Assembly (NCBI GenBank): GCA_963575745.1 | Contig: CAUYUJ010000747.1 | Span: 375,312 to 439,311 of the forward strand | Length of the DNA stretch: 64,000 nt | From: Prorocentrum cordatum | Taxonomy: Eukaryota > Sar > Dinophyceae > Prorocentrales > Prorocentraceae | Reading direction: 5' to 3' | Part shown: positions 1 through 11,320 of the stretch, in pieces | Layout of the letters: each line of letters starts with the position of its first letter | Numbering within the stretch: position 1 is the stretch's first letter | Notes under the pieces: model-generated | What the model was told of the DNA's origin: nothing | Seen by the model: the letters and a program-made list of their open reading frames with translations, nothing else | The model's database searches: none | Position numbers and translations under genes: made by a program

Positions 1-303
1 GATGGCGCTGCGAGAGAGTGGAGGACGAGGAGGAAGCGGAGGAGGATGTGGAGGAGGAGGAGTTGGTGGTGGAGGGTTGAGGAGGAGTTGGTGGAGGGTT
101 GAGGAGGAGGAGGAGGAGGAGGAGGAAGACGAGGAAGACGAGGAGGAGGAGGAGGAGGAGGAGGAAGAGGAGGAAGAGGAGGAGGAGAAGGGGGAGGAGG
201 AGGAGGAGGAGGAAGAGGAGGAGGAGGAGGAGGAGGAGGAGGAAGGGGAGGAGAGGAGAGGAGGAGGAGGAGGAGGAGGAGGAGGAGGAGGAGGAGGAGA
301 GAG
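1..303. repeat. GAG/AGG microsatellite
   Basis: Almost pure purine strand of GAG and AGG triplets, with a few GTTGGTGGA-like interruptions near 60-105. The acidic and arginine-rich frames across it are artefacts of the triplet repeat. Confidence 0.95.
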
Positions 304-349
304 GGCCATAGGAAAGCGGGGGAGGCAGGAGGTGGCCAGGGGCAGCTGC

Positions 350-466
350 CCACAAGGGGTCCTGGAGCTTTAGCAGCTCCGAGGCCTCCCGCAGCGCCTC
401 CCGGCAGCTCGCCACGGCGTCCTGAGCGGTGCGGGCGGCGCCGCCGCGGGCGCGCGGCAAGTTCTG
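350..466 (-). CDS. possible single exon, helix-like peptide
   Basis: Minus-strand stretch without stops. It encodes a helix-like peptide (core AQDAVASCREALREASELLK) unlike the repeats around it. No start, stop or paired splice site can be fixed and no family is recognised. It could be one exon of a split gene, or chance. Confidence 0.25.
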
Positions 467-1120
467 GCGTGGGCTTTGCCGGGTGGCTGGCGATGCATGT
501 CGGTCTAGAGGAAGAAACAAGTCCACAATTCGTCGGCCCAACGGGCCAAAGGCGTGCTAAAATCTCGGGCAGCAGCTTTAGAATACTTCTAGTCCGCGCG
601 AGCGTAGCTGCCTGTCGCGGATGCCGGGCGGTCCCCGTCACGGATGCCAGAACTCTTGGGGGCTGCCTTCAGGGCCTTCAAGAGCGTCTCGGAGGCCCAG
701 GCGATCTAAGAGGGCCCAGAGTCACCGGAAGTCGCTCCAAGATGCCCAAGATAGCTTCCAGACAGGAGGCCCTCAAGGGCCCCTAAAACTGCTACACAGG
801 GAGCCCCCCGAGAACCCTCCGAAGAGACACCAAGAACATCCACGAAGACTCTCACCCACAACCGCAGCAGCGCCGACCAGCAGCGCCGCATGGCCCACGA
901 ACGCGCACGCAAACGCCAACGATAACACAATACGAGCCGGCGGAATGCGCAAATCGATTAAATACAGACTTTCGGGGGGAGCTCCGCGCAGATTTCATGG
1001 GTGGAGGAGGGCCCAGCGCCAGACCCAAGAAATCCGCTCGGAGCTCCGAAAATTTGATTTCATGGCTGTGTTGTTGTCCGACGGTCGGAAGAGACGGGTA
1101 GCAGCATGAATGTTGGCGAT
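467..1120. other. no supported gene; CCAAG-type dispersed repeat
   Basis: From about 640 to 850 the sequence reads as loosely repeated GGCCnTCnAAGA and CCAAGATGCCC phrases. These match, in reverse orientation, the CTTGG family seen at 38.6, 47.1 and 48.9 kb. Nothing else could be supported. Confidence 0.4.
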
Positions 1121-1167
1121 GTTATATATATATATATATATATAGATATATACACATGTATATATCT

Positions 1168-1198
<31 letters not shown>
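1121..1198. repeat. (TA)n microsatellite
   Basis: Alternating TA, interrupted around 1144-1170 by GATATA/CACATGTA. Confidence 0.95.
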
Positions 1199-1204
<6 letters not shown>

Positions 1205-1450
1205 CGGGCTTGCAATGGGGACGAGCATCAAGAAACCGTGTTCTTTTTGTGTCAGGCCACACTTGGTTTTCTGCACCTCGCGCGCTGCGCGGTGACTTGC
1301 CACAGACGTTGAGGCTGCTGCATTCCGGGGTGCTCTGAGTCCCCTCCCAGTCGCAACTCGCGCGCGGACGTTCAGGCAAACCAGGTTCACAACAACAACC
1401 AATACAACGAAATCTGTCCCCTCGAACATTGCAGAAAAAAACCGTGCGCC

Positions 1451-1912
1451 TCAGACTGTGATCAACGCTTGATGGTGAGCGACATTCGGCACACAGACGC
1501 CAGCTTGGCAATGCTGCCCAATAGGACATCCATCATTGGGTGTACCATAGGCACACTGAAGCTGACTGACAATATTGATCGGTGCCGCAGCGGGCAAATG
1601 AGAGGCGTGTGGTATCAACTCGCCTGTCTTGCAGTCGCAGCACTCGTAGTTCATGTTGCAGCAGCCACCACCAGGGCAACCCTGACTAGAAGGAACGCTG
1701 CAACAATACTGATGTGCAACATCGCATGGGGAGGCCGCACCCAAAGGCACCAGTGTAGAGTTGTCTGACACGCAGACACCACTGTGACAATGCTGCCCAG
1801 TAGGACATCCATCATTCGGCGTGCCATAAGCACACTGCTGCGGTGCCTGACAGAACACAGAGACTGGGAGCGCAGCCAGCACAAGACTGAGCATGATGGT
1901 CAACAGAGGCAT
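1451..1912 (-). CDS. small secreted Cys-rich repeat protein
   Basis: A 153-residue frame with an ATG start and a TGA stop. Residues 1-22 are a convincing signal peptide: a short N-terminus, a leucine/valine-rich core and a small-residue cut site near VFCQA. The mature part holds two near-identical 24-residue modules (QCAYGTPNDGCPTGQHC type) at about residues 26-49 and 118-141, each with four cysteines. Between them lies a Cys-dense linker containing CCS, CCNM and CCDC. The two modules are also alike in DNA (about 1512-1560 and 1790-1840), so they arose by internal duplication. No catalytic motif is visible; disulfide-stabilised secreted or cell-surface binding modules are the likeliest reading. 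No intron is needed. The gene stands alone, with low-complexity DNA on both sides. Confidence 0.7.
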   Translation of the reverse strand: MPLLTIMLSLVLAALPVSVFCQAPQQCAYGTPNDGCPTGQHCHSGVCVSDNSTLVPLGAASPCDVAHQYCCSVPSSQGCPGGGCCNMNYECCDCKTGELIPHASHLPAAAPINIVSQLQCAYGTPNDGCPIGQHCQAGVCVPNVAHHQALITV

Positions 1913-2631
1913 CGGTTATAAAATGCGACGAATGTTGGACCTACTGCTGGAGCCGAAATGTCTACGGACATGACGGCTTCATACAAAAGAGGGAGCCGAA
2001 CGGTCACAACCGTCCCTGGACGCGCGGCTGAAGCGGGGTCCCGCGGTGCGGATTGCTGTTGCGATGCAGTTGCGTAAATGAGTTGTTGTTGTCGACATCC
2101 TCGCCCTCGACCCAACCCGCCAACCACCTTGCTGTTCATCCACGACCCACCCGCGACCCACCCACATTGCTTTGACGAAAAACTCGGCGCCTGCGGCGGG
2201 CTCGTTGCGCAATGTGTTAACAAGAATGGGCGCCTGCGACGAGCATCTTCAAAGTTTCGCGGACTGCCGAGGATCCCGCCGCCCCCTCGCTCGTATCCGC
2301 CACTGCGGGGTGCTACAATATTCGGCCTGACCTAAGGAAGGATATATAAGGAACGAAATCCAATTTTTCAAATAAATCTACGAAGTCCCTTTGAGAATTC
2401 CTTTTGAAAAATACAAGACACGGAACCCCTTTTATAAAAAAATCCTTATTCAAGCCGGATCCTGTACATATATGGTCCAGGGCTTGGCCCCCCCCCCAAT
2501 GCTGATGCCATTGGGCCCCCCCCCTCCCCCCGCGCGATGGTCCCCCCCGCCCCCCCCTGTGGGCGTGGCGTGGTGCTGCGCTGCGGTGCCCCCCCCCCCG
2601 TGGATGTGGTGTGGTGCTGTGGTGGTTCAGA
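1913..2631. other. no supported gene
   Basis: Mixed sequence upstream of the Cys-rich gene. An AT-richer patch at about 2335-2460 gives way to C-rich homopolymer runs at 2490-2600. No promoter motif could be assigned. Confidence 0.5.
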
Positions 2632-2632
2632 G

Positions 2633-2673
<41 letters not shown>

Positions 2674-2820
2674 TATCGTCGTCATCGTCGTCGTCGCCGC
2701 CGCCGCTGGCGTTGTCGCCGCCGCAGCCGTCGTCGTCGTCGTGGTCGTCGTCGTCGTCGTCGCCGTCGTCGTAGTCGTAGTCGTCGCCGTGGCCGTCGCC
2801 GTCGTCGTCGTCGTCGTCTC
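2632..2820. repeat. GTC/GCC microsatellite
   Basis: TCG/CGTCGC triplets throughout, with scattered CGCCGC interruptions. All six frames are open because of the repeat. Confidence 0.95.
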
Positions 2821-2925
2821 TGGGACCATACCATCTGGGGGTGGGGGGGGCCCGAGGAATCCTGGGACCATACCATCTGGGGGAGGGGGGGGGGCCCGTG
2901 GGCCCGGAGCCCGGGACCATATATG
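2821..2925. repeat. two copies of a 47-bp G-run repeat
   Basis: The phrase GGGACCATACCATCTGGGGG followed by a G run occurs at 2821 and again at 2868. A third partial copy (GGGACCATATATG) starts near 2913. Confidence 0.8.
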
Positions 2926-3037
2926 CAGGATGTGCATGTTTGGGTTCCGGCGTCCTGCTTCGCGCTCAACGGAAGTACAAGGACCTCGCTTGCCTTTTAC
3001 ACAATGCGCCTGCGATTCCGCGTTTTCAGTTTCGGGA

Positions 3038-3175
3038 TGTTCGTGTCCGCCACGTGGGCGCCCCACGAGGCCCCCAAGAGGCCCCCAGGGGACCAAACAT
3101 GTCACCAAAATGCCCTCGAGAGGCCCTCCAAAAGACTGCAAGAGGCCTTCAAGAGGCCGACTGCCAACAACCCGT
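3038..3175 (-). repeat. CTTGG-family dispersed repeat (reverse)
   Basis: Degenerate GAGGCCCCCAAGAGGCCC phrases. They are the reverse complement of the repeat that recurs on the plus strand at 38635-38890, 47080-47340 and 48858-49185. Confidence 0.65.
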
Positions 3176-3364
3176 GAACGGCAGCGAGAGGGACAAAAGG
3201 CAATCATATCCGCGGCCCCCTGTGGTTTGTAACAGGGGCTGGTTGCGTGCCGAATGATGGACCAATGAACCCTTACAAGAGGTTCCCAATGGGGTTGCGG
3301 ACAATCCAATCCGTCACGCGGACGGGAAAATAAAACAGGGAAAAACCCAATCAGTGGGTGGTTT

Positions 3365-3615
3365 CAAAGCTAGTGATCTGGATCTTGAGATCGATTGTGA
3401 GATCGGTAATATTATCGATATTGGAGGATCGATAGCGAGGATGATTGTAAAGTCGATCGTGAGACCGATGGTGAAATCGACTCAGTGAGATCGATTGTGA
3501 GATCGCTCGTGCGATCCATAGTGAGATCGATTGTGAAGTCGATAGTGGGATCGATTTTAAGATCGATAGAGTGGGTAATGAGATCGATGGTGAGACCGAT
3601 CGGTAAAGAGATCGA
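3365..3615. repeat. GATCGAT-rich degenerate tandem repeat
   Basis: About 250 bp of imperfect units of roughly 12-16 bp, centred on GAGATCGAT and GTGAGATCGA. The unit is partly self-complementary, so the tract can fold on itself. Confidence 0.85.
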
Positions 3616-3740
3616 CCAAGAACACGGGAACCCGGAAACCCAAGAACCCCGCCACCCACCAAGATCGGCCCAAAACAGAACCAAGAACCCGGGAACCTGG
3701 AGCCGGGAACCCGGGAACCTGGCCGCCTACCGAAATCGGC
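3616..3740. repeat. CCGGGAACCTGG short repeats
   Basis: ACCCGGGAACC, GAACCTGGAG and GGAACCTGGC phrases recur at short distance next to the GATCGAT tract. Confidence 0.6.
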
Positions 3741-3834
3741 CGCCCACTTTCGCCAAATCCTTCACGATCCGCTAGGATCCGGTTCAGTGCAAGCACTGAT
3801 TGGGGAATCATGCCCACAAAACCTGAATTTCGAG

Positions 3835-3970
3835 ACGACAAAGACGGCCCAAGATTGCCTCCAACGCGGCCAAAGACGCCTTCCAGGATGGCCCCAATAT
3901 GCTTCCAAGACGGCCCACGATGGACCCAAAAAGGCCCAAACTGGCTTCGAGATGGCCCCAAGAAACCCCT
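3835..3970 (-). repeat. CTTGG-family dispersed repeat (reverse)
   Basis: Phrases such as GACGGCCCAAGATTGCCTCC and AAGACGGCCCACGATGG repeat about every 27-30 bp. Same family as 3038-3175. Confidence 0.65.
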
Positions 3971-4048
3971 GATGTGAAAGGACATATTCGCACTTTGTTA
4001 TTGACTGCCTGCGGCTGGACTTGTGCTGCAATCGCCGCCGCGAAGCCA

Positions 4049-4099
4049 TCCTCCTCCTCCTCCTCCTCCTCCTCCTCCTCCTCCTCCTCCTCCTCCTCC

Positions 4100-4138
<39 letters not shown>

Positions 4139-4256
4139 CCATCAGCATCATCATCGTCATCGTCATCGTCTTCATTATCATACACCTCATCATCATCATC
4201 ATCAGCATCATCGTCATGTTCATCACCACCACCACCACCACCATCATCATCATCAG

Positions 4257-4306
<50 letters not shown>

Positions 4307-4355
4307 CCATCATCATTACCAAAACCATCGCCATCGCCATCGCCATCGCCATCGC

Positions 4356-4414
<59 letters not shown>

Positions 4415-4725
4415 ATGTCATCTGCAGCATCATCAACATCATCAGCACCATTAAATATCATCATCAGCATCATCATCATCGCAGACACCGCTATCAGCAT
4501 CATCATCAACATCGTCGTCTTCATCATCATTATCATCATCAGCATCATCATCAATACCATCATAAGCATCACCATCATCATCAACAGCTCTATCATCACC
4601 ATCACACTCGTCATCATCATCGCCACCACCATCACAATCGTCATCATCATCAGCACCATTATCAGCATCATCACCAACATCATCATCATCATCACCACCC
4701 TCACCATCACCATCACCATCACCAC

Positions 4726-4780
<55 letters not shown>

Positions 4781-4800
4781 GCCATCATCATCATCATCGC
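4049..4800. repeat. CTC then CAT/CAC microsatellite
   Basis: About 50 bp of CTC triplets followed by about 700 bp of CAT triplets with CAC and CGT variants. It ends at a GCGAAATCGATG boundary. The His, Met and Asp runs in its frames have no coding meaning. Confidence 0.97.
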
Positions 4801-6510
4801 GAAATCGATGGGCGGCACCCTTGTTGACCCAATCCGTTGAAAGGCATCCATGGCGAGCATGGCTCGGAAAATACGTTGGCACTATGTTTTACCGAGCAAG
4901 AGTGTCACTTCCTGACCGTCCACGCGGATAAGTCAATCATATGATTTCCCACGCAATCGGCTGGGACAACTGCCAGGGCGATGGGGAACCTTATCTGAGC
5001 GACGAAGTGTCGCCAAAATTGTTACGGAGCCGATCCAGCAGGGTGCTGCGCCTGAAGATATCCGTTTTTGTGGGGTCAGCAGCGTCGGAGCGAACCCACT
5101 GCTGTCGAGGCAAGCCTGGGTCGGGCGTTGGCAGAACTGGGCTTAGAGGAACCTGGTTCAGTGATCTGTGCCAGGGGCGCCCCCTCGCCCCACTTCCACT
5201 GACCGGAACTGCCGTCACCCGACAAAGCACCAGCTATGGCAAACCTGGTTTCGTGATTCTGGCCAATTTAGGGGCTCCGGGGCGTTACCACTAACCGGGC
5301 CCCCTTACCTGGGGACCGGGCCATACGTACCCGATTGGGGAGGCCACGGCAAGCGAAGTGCGCACAGACGAGAAGGGGAACGACGGGGAGGGTGGGCGGC
5401 AGAGGCCGCGGGCGGCGGGAGCACGCAAGTGTCGCGCGCGTGCCCCGAGGGAGGCTGCGGACGCGAGCTGTCCGCTCGTGTCACCCCTCCTGCGCAGCAG
5501 GCCTGAAAATGCAGGGCAGTTTTTAAGACATAGGAATGCTAAAAATATGGGATGTTTTAAAACATGATTGATTCATGAGTGAATTTATGCATGAACTCAC
5601 CGCTGTTTCTGATACAAATCCATGCATTCTTGATACATGATCCGCACGCGGAGCATGTATTAACCACGGCGCTGTACCATGACACTGCGCGCTGAGATGC
5701 AGATTTGGGATCTCGGAGGAATCGGGCGTGACCCACGGCGGTGAAGGCGACACTCTGGCGGAGGGGCCGGGCGGTGGCTGCGAGCCCCTGGGAAGGCCGG
5801 ACGCGAAGGCCCCGCGCGCGCGTGAGGAGTTGGCGCCGGCGGCGACCGGTGAGACGGCCGAGGAGCTTCAGTCGGTTGGCAGCGGGAGGATCAGGGAGGA
5901 GCAGGTGCTGCGAGCAGGGCACCCAGCAGAAGCCGGAGGCGGCGAGGCGAGCGGTGGAGGCGAGGCCGGCCAGGGCCGTCGTCAGGGCCTCGGCCGCGGA
6001 GGCATGCTCAAGGACGAGGTCTGCGGGCACCGTGGTGCGGAGAGCGCCGTGGGGTGCCGTGGGAGGCTGCCCCGTTCCTGCTGATCCACAACCAACGGAG
6101 ACATGGCAACGCAACGTCTTTTTTGACCCAAGCTCGCGCCCCCCCCCCCTGCAGTCTCTGCGCCACCAGAGTGCACCAAACCAGCCCGGAGCCACGCGAA
6201 GACCAAGCTGCAATAGGCGAGCTCGCAGATCTGCGAAGTCCAACCTGCAAAGACTCAACGCAAAACATTTGGCGCACCCCAATCACATCTCTTTTAAGAC
6301 CTTTGGCAATTGACTTAAGCGTAGATCCCGCTCCATGACTGACCGCTGCCATAATCTCCGAATTGTCATGACACGTCCGATCACTGCACTAACGCCCAAA
6401 ACAACATACGCATCTGAAAACACATTCGCAAAGCTGGGAAATAGCAACGAGGATTGCCTCGCTGCCTTCAGGACTGAAGCGGGGGTATTATGTTTCTCTG
6501 GCTCCTGCCT
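4801..6510. other. mostly unique DNA, no confident gene
   Basis: At 5120-5320 two related phrases of about 85 bp occur (AACCTGGTTCAGTGAT and AACCTGGTTTCGTGAT contexts). Between 5741 and 6110 the DNA is GC-rich and open on both strands; it may hold an exon, but neither strand has a recognisable domain and I cannot choose between them. A short C run lies at 6140-6150. Confidence 0.4.
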
Positions 6511-7300
6511 CTTCTTCCCACGTCTTCGTCTTCGTCGTCGTCGTCCCCCTCCCTCCTCAACCTCCCTCCTCCCTACTCCCTACTCCTTCCTCCCCTACCT
6601 CCTCACTCGTTGCCCTCTTCCCTCCTTGCCCTCGTCTTCGTCGTCTTCAGCAGCCGTCGTCATCTTCATGTATGGCGCTTGGTGATACCTCCGTGCTTCG
6701 AGTGCTTTATGTGGCGTTTGGTTTCACCTCTGTGCTTCGAGCGTTTCGAGTGGCATTTGGTCACACCTATTTTCCTGCCAACGCGTTCACCTGGACGCAA
6801 GGCTTCTGTCTGTCTGTCCTCCTTGCCCTCTTCCCTCCTCCTCCTGCTTCCTTCCCATCGTCGTCGTCGTCCTCCGTGCACTTAGCCTTCCTCATCCTCA
6901 TCCTCCTCCTCATCCTCATCCTCATCCTTAGCCCCCTCATTAACTCTTCCGTTCTCCCTCCTCCATCTTCCACCTTGCCCATCCGCGGGCAGCAGATCCC
7001 CCTCCCCACCTGGCCCCCCGTCGTTGAGCGTCTTCCTCGTCGCTCTATCATCCTCCCTCCTCCCTCCAACTCGGCCACATCCATCCTCCTCCCTCCAATC
7101 CTTCTCTCTCCTGATCCTCAACATCCTCCTCCGCAAAAGCGACGACGACGACAACGACGAGGACGACGGCGGCGGCGGCGGCGGCGAAGGCGAAGACGGC
7201 GGCGGCGAAGGCGAAGGCGAAGGCGAAGGTGAAGGCGGCGAAGGCGAAGGCGGCGGCAAGGCGGCGGCGGCAGCGAAGGCGATGGCGACGGAGACGGCGA
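6511..7300. repeat. mixed TCG, CTC and GGCGAA microsatellites
   Basis: TCG/TCC triplets at 6521-6660, CTCATC at 6890-6935 and a GGCGAA/GGC hexamer tract at 7160-7290. These are separated by short unique segments, including a duplicated phrase of about 30 bp (GTGCTTCGAGTGCTTTATGT and GTGCTTCGAGCGTTTCGAGT) at 6690-6760. Confidence 0.85.
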
Positions 7301-7541
7301 TATCGACGATCTCCGAACCGCGCCATTCCTCGAACTCGGCAACGGCGGGCTGCATCGCCAAGTCGACAGCCTCCCGTTAAGGAGGGAGCATGGAGGAGAG
7401 ACGGAGGGAGGAGGGATGGAGGGACGAGGGGGAGGGCACAGGAGGAGGGCGGAGGAGAAGGGAGGAGGTGGTCGAGAAGGATCGAGGATCGAGGATGGAC
7501 CATTGAGCACTCAAAGCCTAATTTGACCAAGGGCTCCCAAG

Positions 7542-7584
7542 TTCGCGCTTCGCGCTTCGCGCTGCGCGAAGCGCGAAGTGCGAA
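7542..7584. repeat. 20-bp-stem hairpin
   Basis: Positions 7542-7561 pair with 7565-7584 (20 bp, one G-T pair) around a 3-nt CTG loop. The arms are built from CGCGCTTCGCG. Confidence 0.9.
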
Positions 7585-7903
7585 TGATTTCGCGGTCTGA
7601 CGCCGCCTCCCAGGGGAGAAGAGGAGGATGAGGAGGAATCGGAGCCGAACCGCGAAGCGCGAATAACTTCGCGCCCTCGAGGGCGCCCTGGTTGACGTCC
7701 TCCAGATGCCTCCACAGGCCTCCACAGGCCTCCGAGGACCTTTGGGGCCCTCCGGCGACCCCCGCGCGGGCCTCCAGGGACCCTCGGAAAGGGGCCCCGT
7801 GAAGGGAGGGGAAGGCTTTCTGCACTGAGTGCTTCGCAGTTCTTGCTCACACCGCCGTTGGCGACGCCTGGTCTAGGGGAACAAAAAGTGGCATAAACAT
7901 AAA

Positions 7904-8042
7904 AACTCGGAGGTCCGCGCGGATTTCTCGGATCGGCGCTGGGGCCCCCCGGCGGCGCCTCCGGCGCCGCCCCTGGCGCGCTCCGCGCGCCAGGGAGGGG
8001 GGTCCCGCGCCGATCCGAGAAATTCGCACGGACCTCCGAGTT
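7904..8042. mobile_element. 139-bp MITE/introner-like palindromic element
   Basis: Terminal inverted repeats 7904-7940 and 8006-8042 (AACTCGGAGGTCCG outer end) match over about 36 bp with only two differences. Inside are two further GC hairpins: 7951-7959 with 7963-7971 (9 bp, loop TCC) and 7972-7980 with 7986-7994 (9 bp). The strand can therefore fold as a long stem capped by two stem-loops. There is no coding content. Size and design fit a non-autonomous hairpin element such as a MITE or introner. I see no clear target-site duplication outside the arms. Confidence 0.75.
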
Positions 8043-8046
8043 CTTA

Positions 8047-8110
8047 TTCCCCACATGCTTAGTGGGGTTTTGGTTTTCTTCCCCACATGCTTCGTGGGGT
8101 TCTGGTTTTC
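8047..8110. repeat. two 32-bp tandem copies with internal hairpin
   Basis: Units 8047-8078 and 8079-8110 differ at two positions. Each contains CCCCAC-ATGCTTNG-TGGGG, a small stem-loop. Confidence 0.9.
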
Positions 8111-8154
8111 TTCCCTGCCGCGCCGCGCCCGCGTCTCCCCCACACCCGCCCTCC

Positions 8155-8300
8155 TCCCCTCCTCCTCCTCCTCCTCCTCCTCCTCCTCCTCCTCCTCCTC
8201 CTCCTCCTCCTCAGCACAGCGCAGCACAGCACAGCAGACCGCAGCACAGCATAGGACAGCACAGCACAGCTCAGCAGAGCACAGCACAGCACGTCTCGGC
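8155..8300. repeat. CTC microsatellite and CAGCA short repeat
   Basis: (CTC)n at 8158-8212 runs straight into CAGCACAGCA-type pentamers to about 8300. Confidence 0.95.
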
Positions 8301-8361
8301 GACACGCGTCTACATACAGCCGCACGCATGCACACACTCGCACACACAAGACGACACCAGT

Positions 8362-10590
8362 CCTGGCATAGCAGGCGTGGCACTTTCTCGACACCATAGG
8401 GGGTGCGCAGGGGGTGGTCTCTCGCTGCGGTGTCTATACGCCCCAGTCGTCCTGCTATAGCAGGCAGGCGTGGACACCATACGGGGTGCGCAGGGGGTGG
8501 TTTCTCGCTGCGGTCTCTATACGCGCCGGTCGTCCAGGCATAGCAGGCGTGGCACTTTCTCGACACCATAGGGGGTGCGCAGGGGGTGGTCACTCGCTGC
8601 GGTCTCTATACGCGCCGGTCGTCCAGGCATAGCAGGCGTGGCACTTTCTCGACACCATAGGGGGTGCGCAGGGGGTGGTCTCTCGCTGCGGTCTCTATAC
8701 GCGCCGGTCGCTCAGGCATAGCAGTCGTGGCACTTTCTCGACACCATAAGGGGTGCGCAGGGGGTGGTCTCTCGCTGCGGTCTCTATACGCGCCGGTCGT
8801 CCAGGCATAGCAGGCGTGGCACTTTCTCGACACCATAGGGGGTGCGCAGGGGGTGTTCTCTCGCTGCGGTCTCTATACGCGCCGGTCGTCCAGGCATAGC
8901 AGGCGTGGCACTTTCTCGACACCATAGGGGGTGCGCAGGGGGTGGTCTCTCGCTGCGGGGTCCTCTATACACTCCGGTCCCCCCGTCAGCATAGCAGGCG
9001 TGGCACTTTCTCGACACCATAGGGGGTGCGCAGGGGGTGGTCTCTCGCTGCGGTCTCTATACGCGCCGGTCGTCCAGGCATAGCGGGCGTGGCACTTTCT
9101 CGACACCATAGGGGGTGCGCAGGGGGTGGTCTCTCGCTGCGGTCTCTATACGCGCCGGTCGTCCTGGCATAGCAGGCGTGGCACTTCTTTCTCGACACCA
9201 TAGGGGGTGCGCAGGGGGTGGTTTCTCGCTGCGGTCTCTATACGCGCCGGTCGTCCAGGCATAGCAGCGGCAGGTTTCTCGCACCATAGGGGTGCGGGCA
9301 GTGGGTTGTCTCCTCGCTGCGGTCTCTATCCGCGCCCGGTCGTCCAAGGCATAGCAAGGCGTGGCAACTTTTCTCGACACCATAGGGGGTGCGCAGGGGG
9401 TGGTCTCCTCGCTGCGGTCTCTATACGCGCCGGTCGTCCTGGCATAGCAAGGCGTGGCACTTTCTCGACACCATCGGGGTGCGCAGGGGGTGGCTCGTCG
9501 CTGAGGTCTTCTATACGCGCCGGTCGTCCAGGCATAGCAGGCGTGGTACTTTCTCGACACCATAGGGGGTGCGCAGGGGGTGGTCTCTCGCTGCGGTCTC
9601 TATACGCCCCAGTCGTTTTGGCATAGCAGGCGTGGTACTTTCTCGACACCATAGTGGGTGCGCAGGGGGTGGTCTCTCGCTGCGGTCTCTATACGTCCCA
9701 GTCGTCCTGGCATAGCAGGCGTGGCACTTTCTCGACACCATAGGGGGTGCGCAGGGGGTGGTCTCTCGCTGCGGTCTGTATACGCGCCGGTCGTCCAGGC
9801 ATAGCAGGCATGGCACTTTCTCGACACCATAAGGGGTGCGCAGGGGGTGGTCTCTCGCTGCGGTCTCTATACGCGCCGGTCGTCCAGGCATAGCAGGCGT
9901 GGCACTTTCTCGACGCCATAGGGGGTGCGCAGGGGGTGGTCTCTCGCTGCGGTCTCTATACGCGCCGTCGTCGTCCAGGCATAGCAGGCGTGGCACTTTC
10001 TCGCACCAGAGGGGTGCACACGGTGGTCCCCGAGCGCGGCTGCTATACGCGCCGGTCGTCCAGGCATAGCAGGCGTGGCACTTTCTCGACACCAGAGGGG
10101 GTGCGCAGGGGGTGGTCCCCTGAGCGCGCGGCTGCTATACGCGCCGGTCGTCCAGGCATAGCAGGCGTGGCACTTTCTCGACACCAGAGGGGGTGCGCAG
10201 GGGGTGGTCCCTGAGCGCGGCCGCTATGCACGACGGTCGTCCAGGCACAGCAGGCGTGGCACTTTCTCGACACCAGAGGGGGGCGCAGGAGGTGGTCCCT
10301 GAGCTCGGCCGCTATGCGCGACGGTCGTCCAGGCACAGCAGGCGTGGCACTTTCTCGACACCGGGGGGCGCAGGGGGTGGTCCCTGAGCGCGGCGCTATA
10401 CGCGCCGGTCGTCCAGGCATAGCAGGCGTGGCACTTTCTCGACACCAGAGGGGGTGCGCAGGGGGTGGTCCCTGAGCGCGGCCGCTATGCACGACGGTCG
10501 TCCAGGCACAGCAGGCGTGGCACTTTCTCGACACCAGAGGGGGGCGCAGGAGGTGGTCCCTGAGCTCGGCCGCTATGCGCGATGGTCCTC
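8362..10590. repeat. 89-bp satellite, about 25 copies
   Basis: The phrase TAGCAGGCGTGGCACTTTCT recurs every 89 bp from about 8368 to about 10511, roughly 25 times. Copies at 8459, 9262-9480 and 9960-10030 carry small indels. From about 10020 onward a second subtype replaces GGTCTCTCGCTGCGGTCT with a CCTGAGCGCGG version. Since 89 is 2 modulo 3, the unit is read in a new frame in each copy, and the minus strand is largely open throughout. Confidence 0.97.
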
Positions 10591-10659
10591 CTCCCTTCTC
10601 TCCTCTTTTTCCTCCTCCTCCTCCTTGCCCTCTACCTCCTCTCCAGGAGGCCGACCTGG

Positions 10660-11060
10660 CTTGTCCGTGCTCGGCCGCCTTAGGTGTCTCGTGCTCGACC
10701 GACCTGACTTGTTCGACCGCCTTAGGTGTGGCGTGCTGGATCGATCTGACTTGTTCGACCGCCGTAGGTGTCTCGTGCTGGACCGACTCGACTTGTCCGA
10801 CCGTTGGACAGCTCCGCTCTCGTGCTCGACCGCTTTGGATGTCCCATGCTCGCCCGCCATAGGTGTCTCGTGCTCGGCCGCCTTACGTGTCTCGTGCTCA
10901 ACCGCCCTAGGTGTTCCGTTCTGGACCGACCTGACTTGTCTTTGCTCGGTCGCCTTACGAGTCCGGTGCTCGACCGACCTGGCTTGTTCGACCGCCCTAG
11001 GTGTTGCGTGTTCGGCCGACCTGACTTGTCCGCGCTCGGCCGCCCTAGGTGTCTCGTGCC
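10660..11060. repeat. 42-bp (2 x 21) degenerate minisatellite
   Basis: CTGACTTGTTCGACCGCC recurs at 10704 and 10746 (42 bp), with half-units TAGGTGTCTCGTGCTCG. The repeat is degenerate over about 400 bp. The apparent peptide repeat of 14 residues follows from the 42-bp length. Confidence 0.85.
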
Positions 11061-11064
11061 TGAG

Positions 11065-11320
11065 AGAGGAGCATGATGAGGATGAGGGGTGGATGAGCAG
11101 GAGCAGGAGGACCAAGGGGACGAGGAGGGAAGGAGTTTAGGAGGAGAAGCGGGAAGAGGATGGGGACGGATGCGCAGGAGCAGAAGGAGCACGAGGAGGA
11201 GGAGGAAAAGGAGGAGGGCGAGGAGGACGAGGAGGAGAGGGGCGATGATGAGGAGGACGGCGATGAGGAGGAGGAGGAGAGGAGGAGGCGGCGGCGACGA
11301 CGACGACGACGACGCCATCC
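11065..11320. repeat. AGG/GAG-rich tract ending in CGA triplets
   Basis: Purine-rich triplets to about 11285, then (CGA)n to about 11315. Confidence 0.85.

Noticed and set aside
1121-1198. TATA-type promoter in the TA tract
   Set aside because: A plain dinucleotide repeat downstream of the only nearby gene; dinoflagellate promoters are not defined by this.
4049-4800. Long His-, Met-, Asp- and Ser-rich open frames
   Set aside because: They are produced by the CAT/CTC microsatellite in every frame and strand.
8362-10590. CRISPR-like array (regular 89-bp period)
   Set aside because: The units are homogeneous over their whole length; there are no conserved repeats alternating with unique spacers, and the context is eukaryotic.
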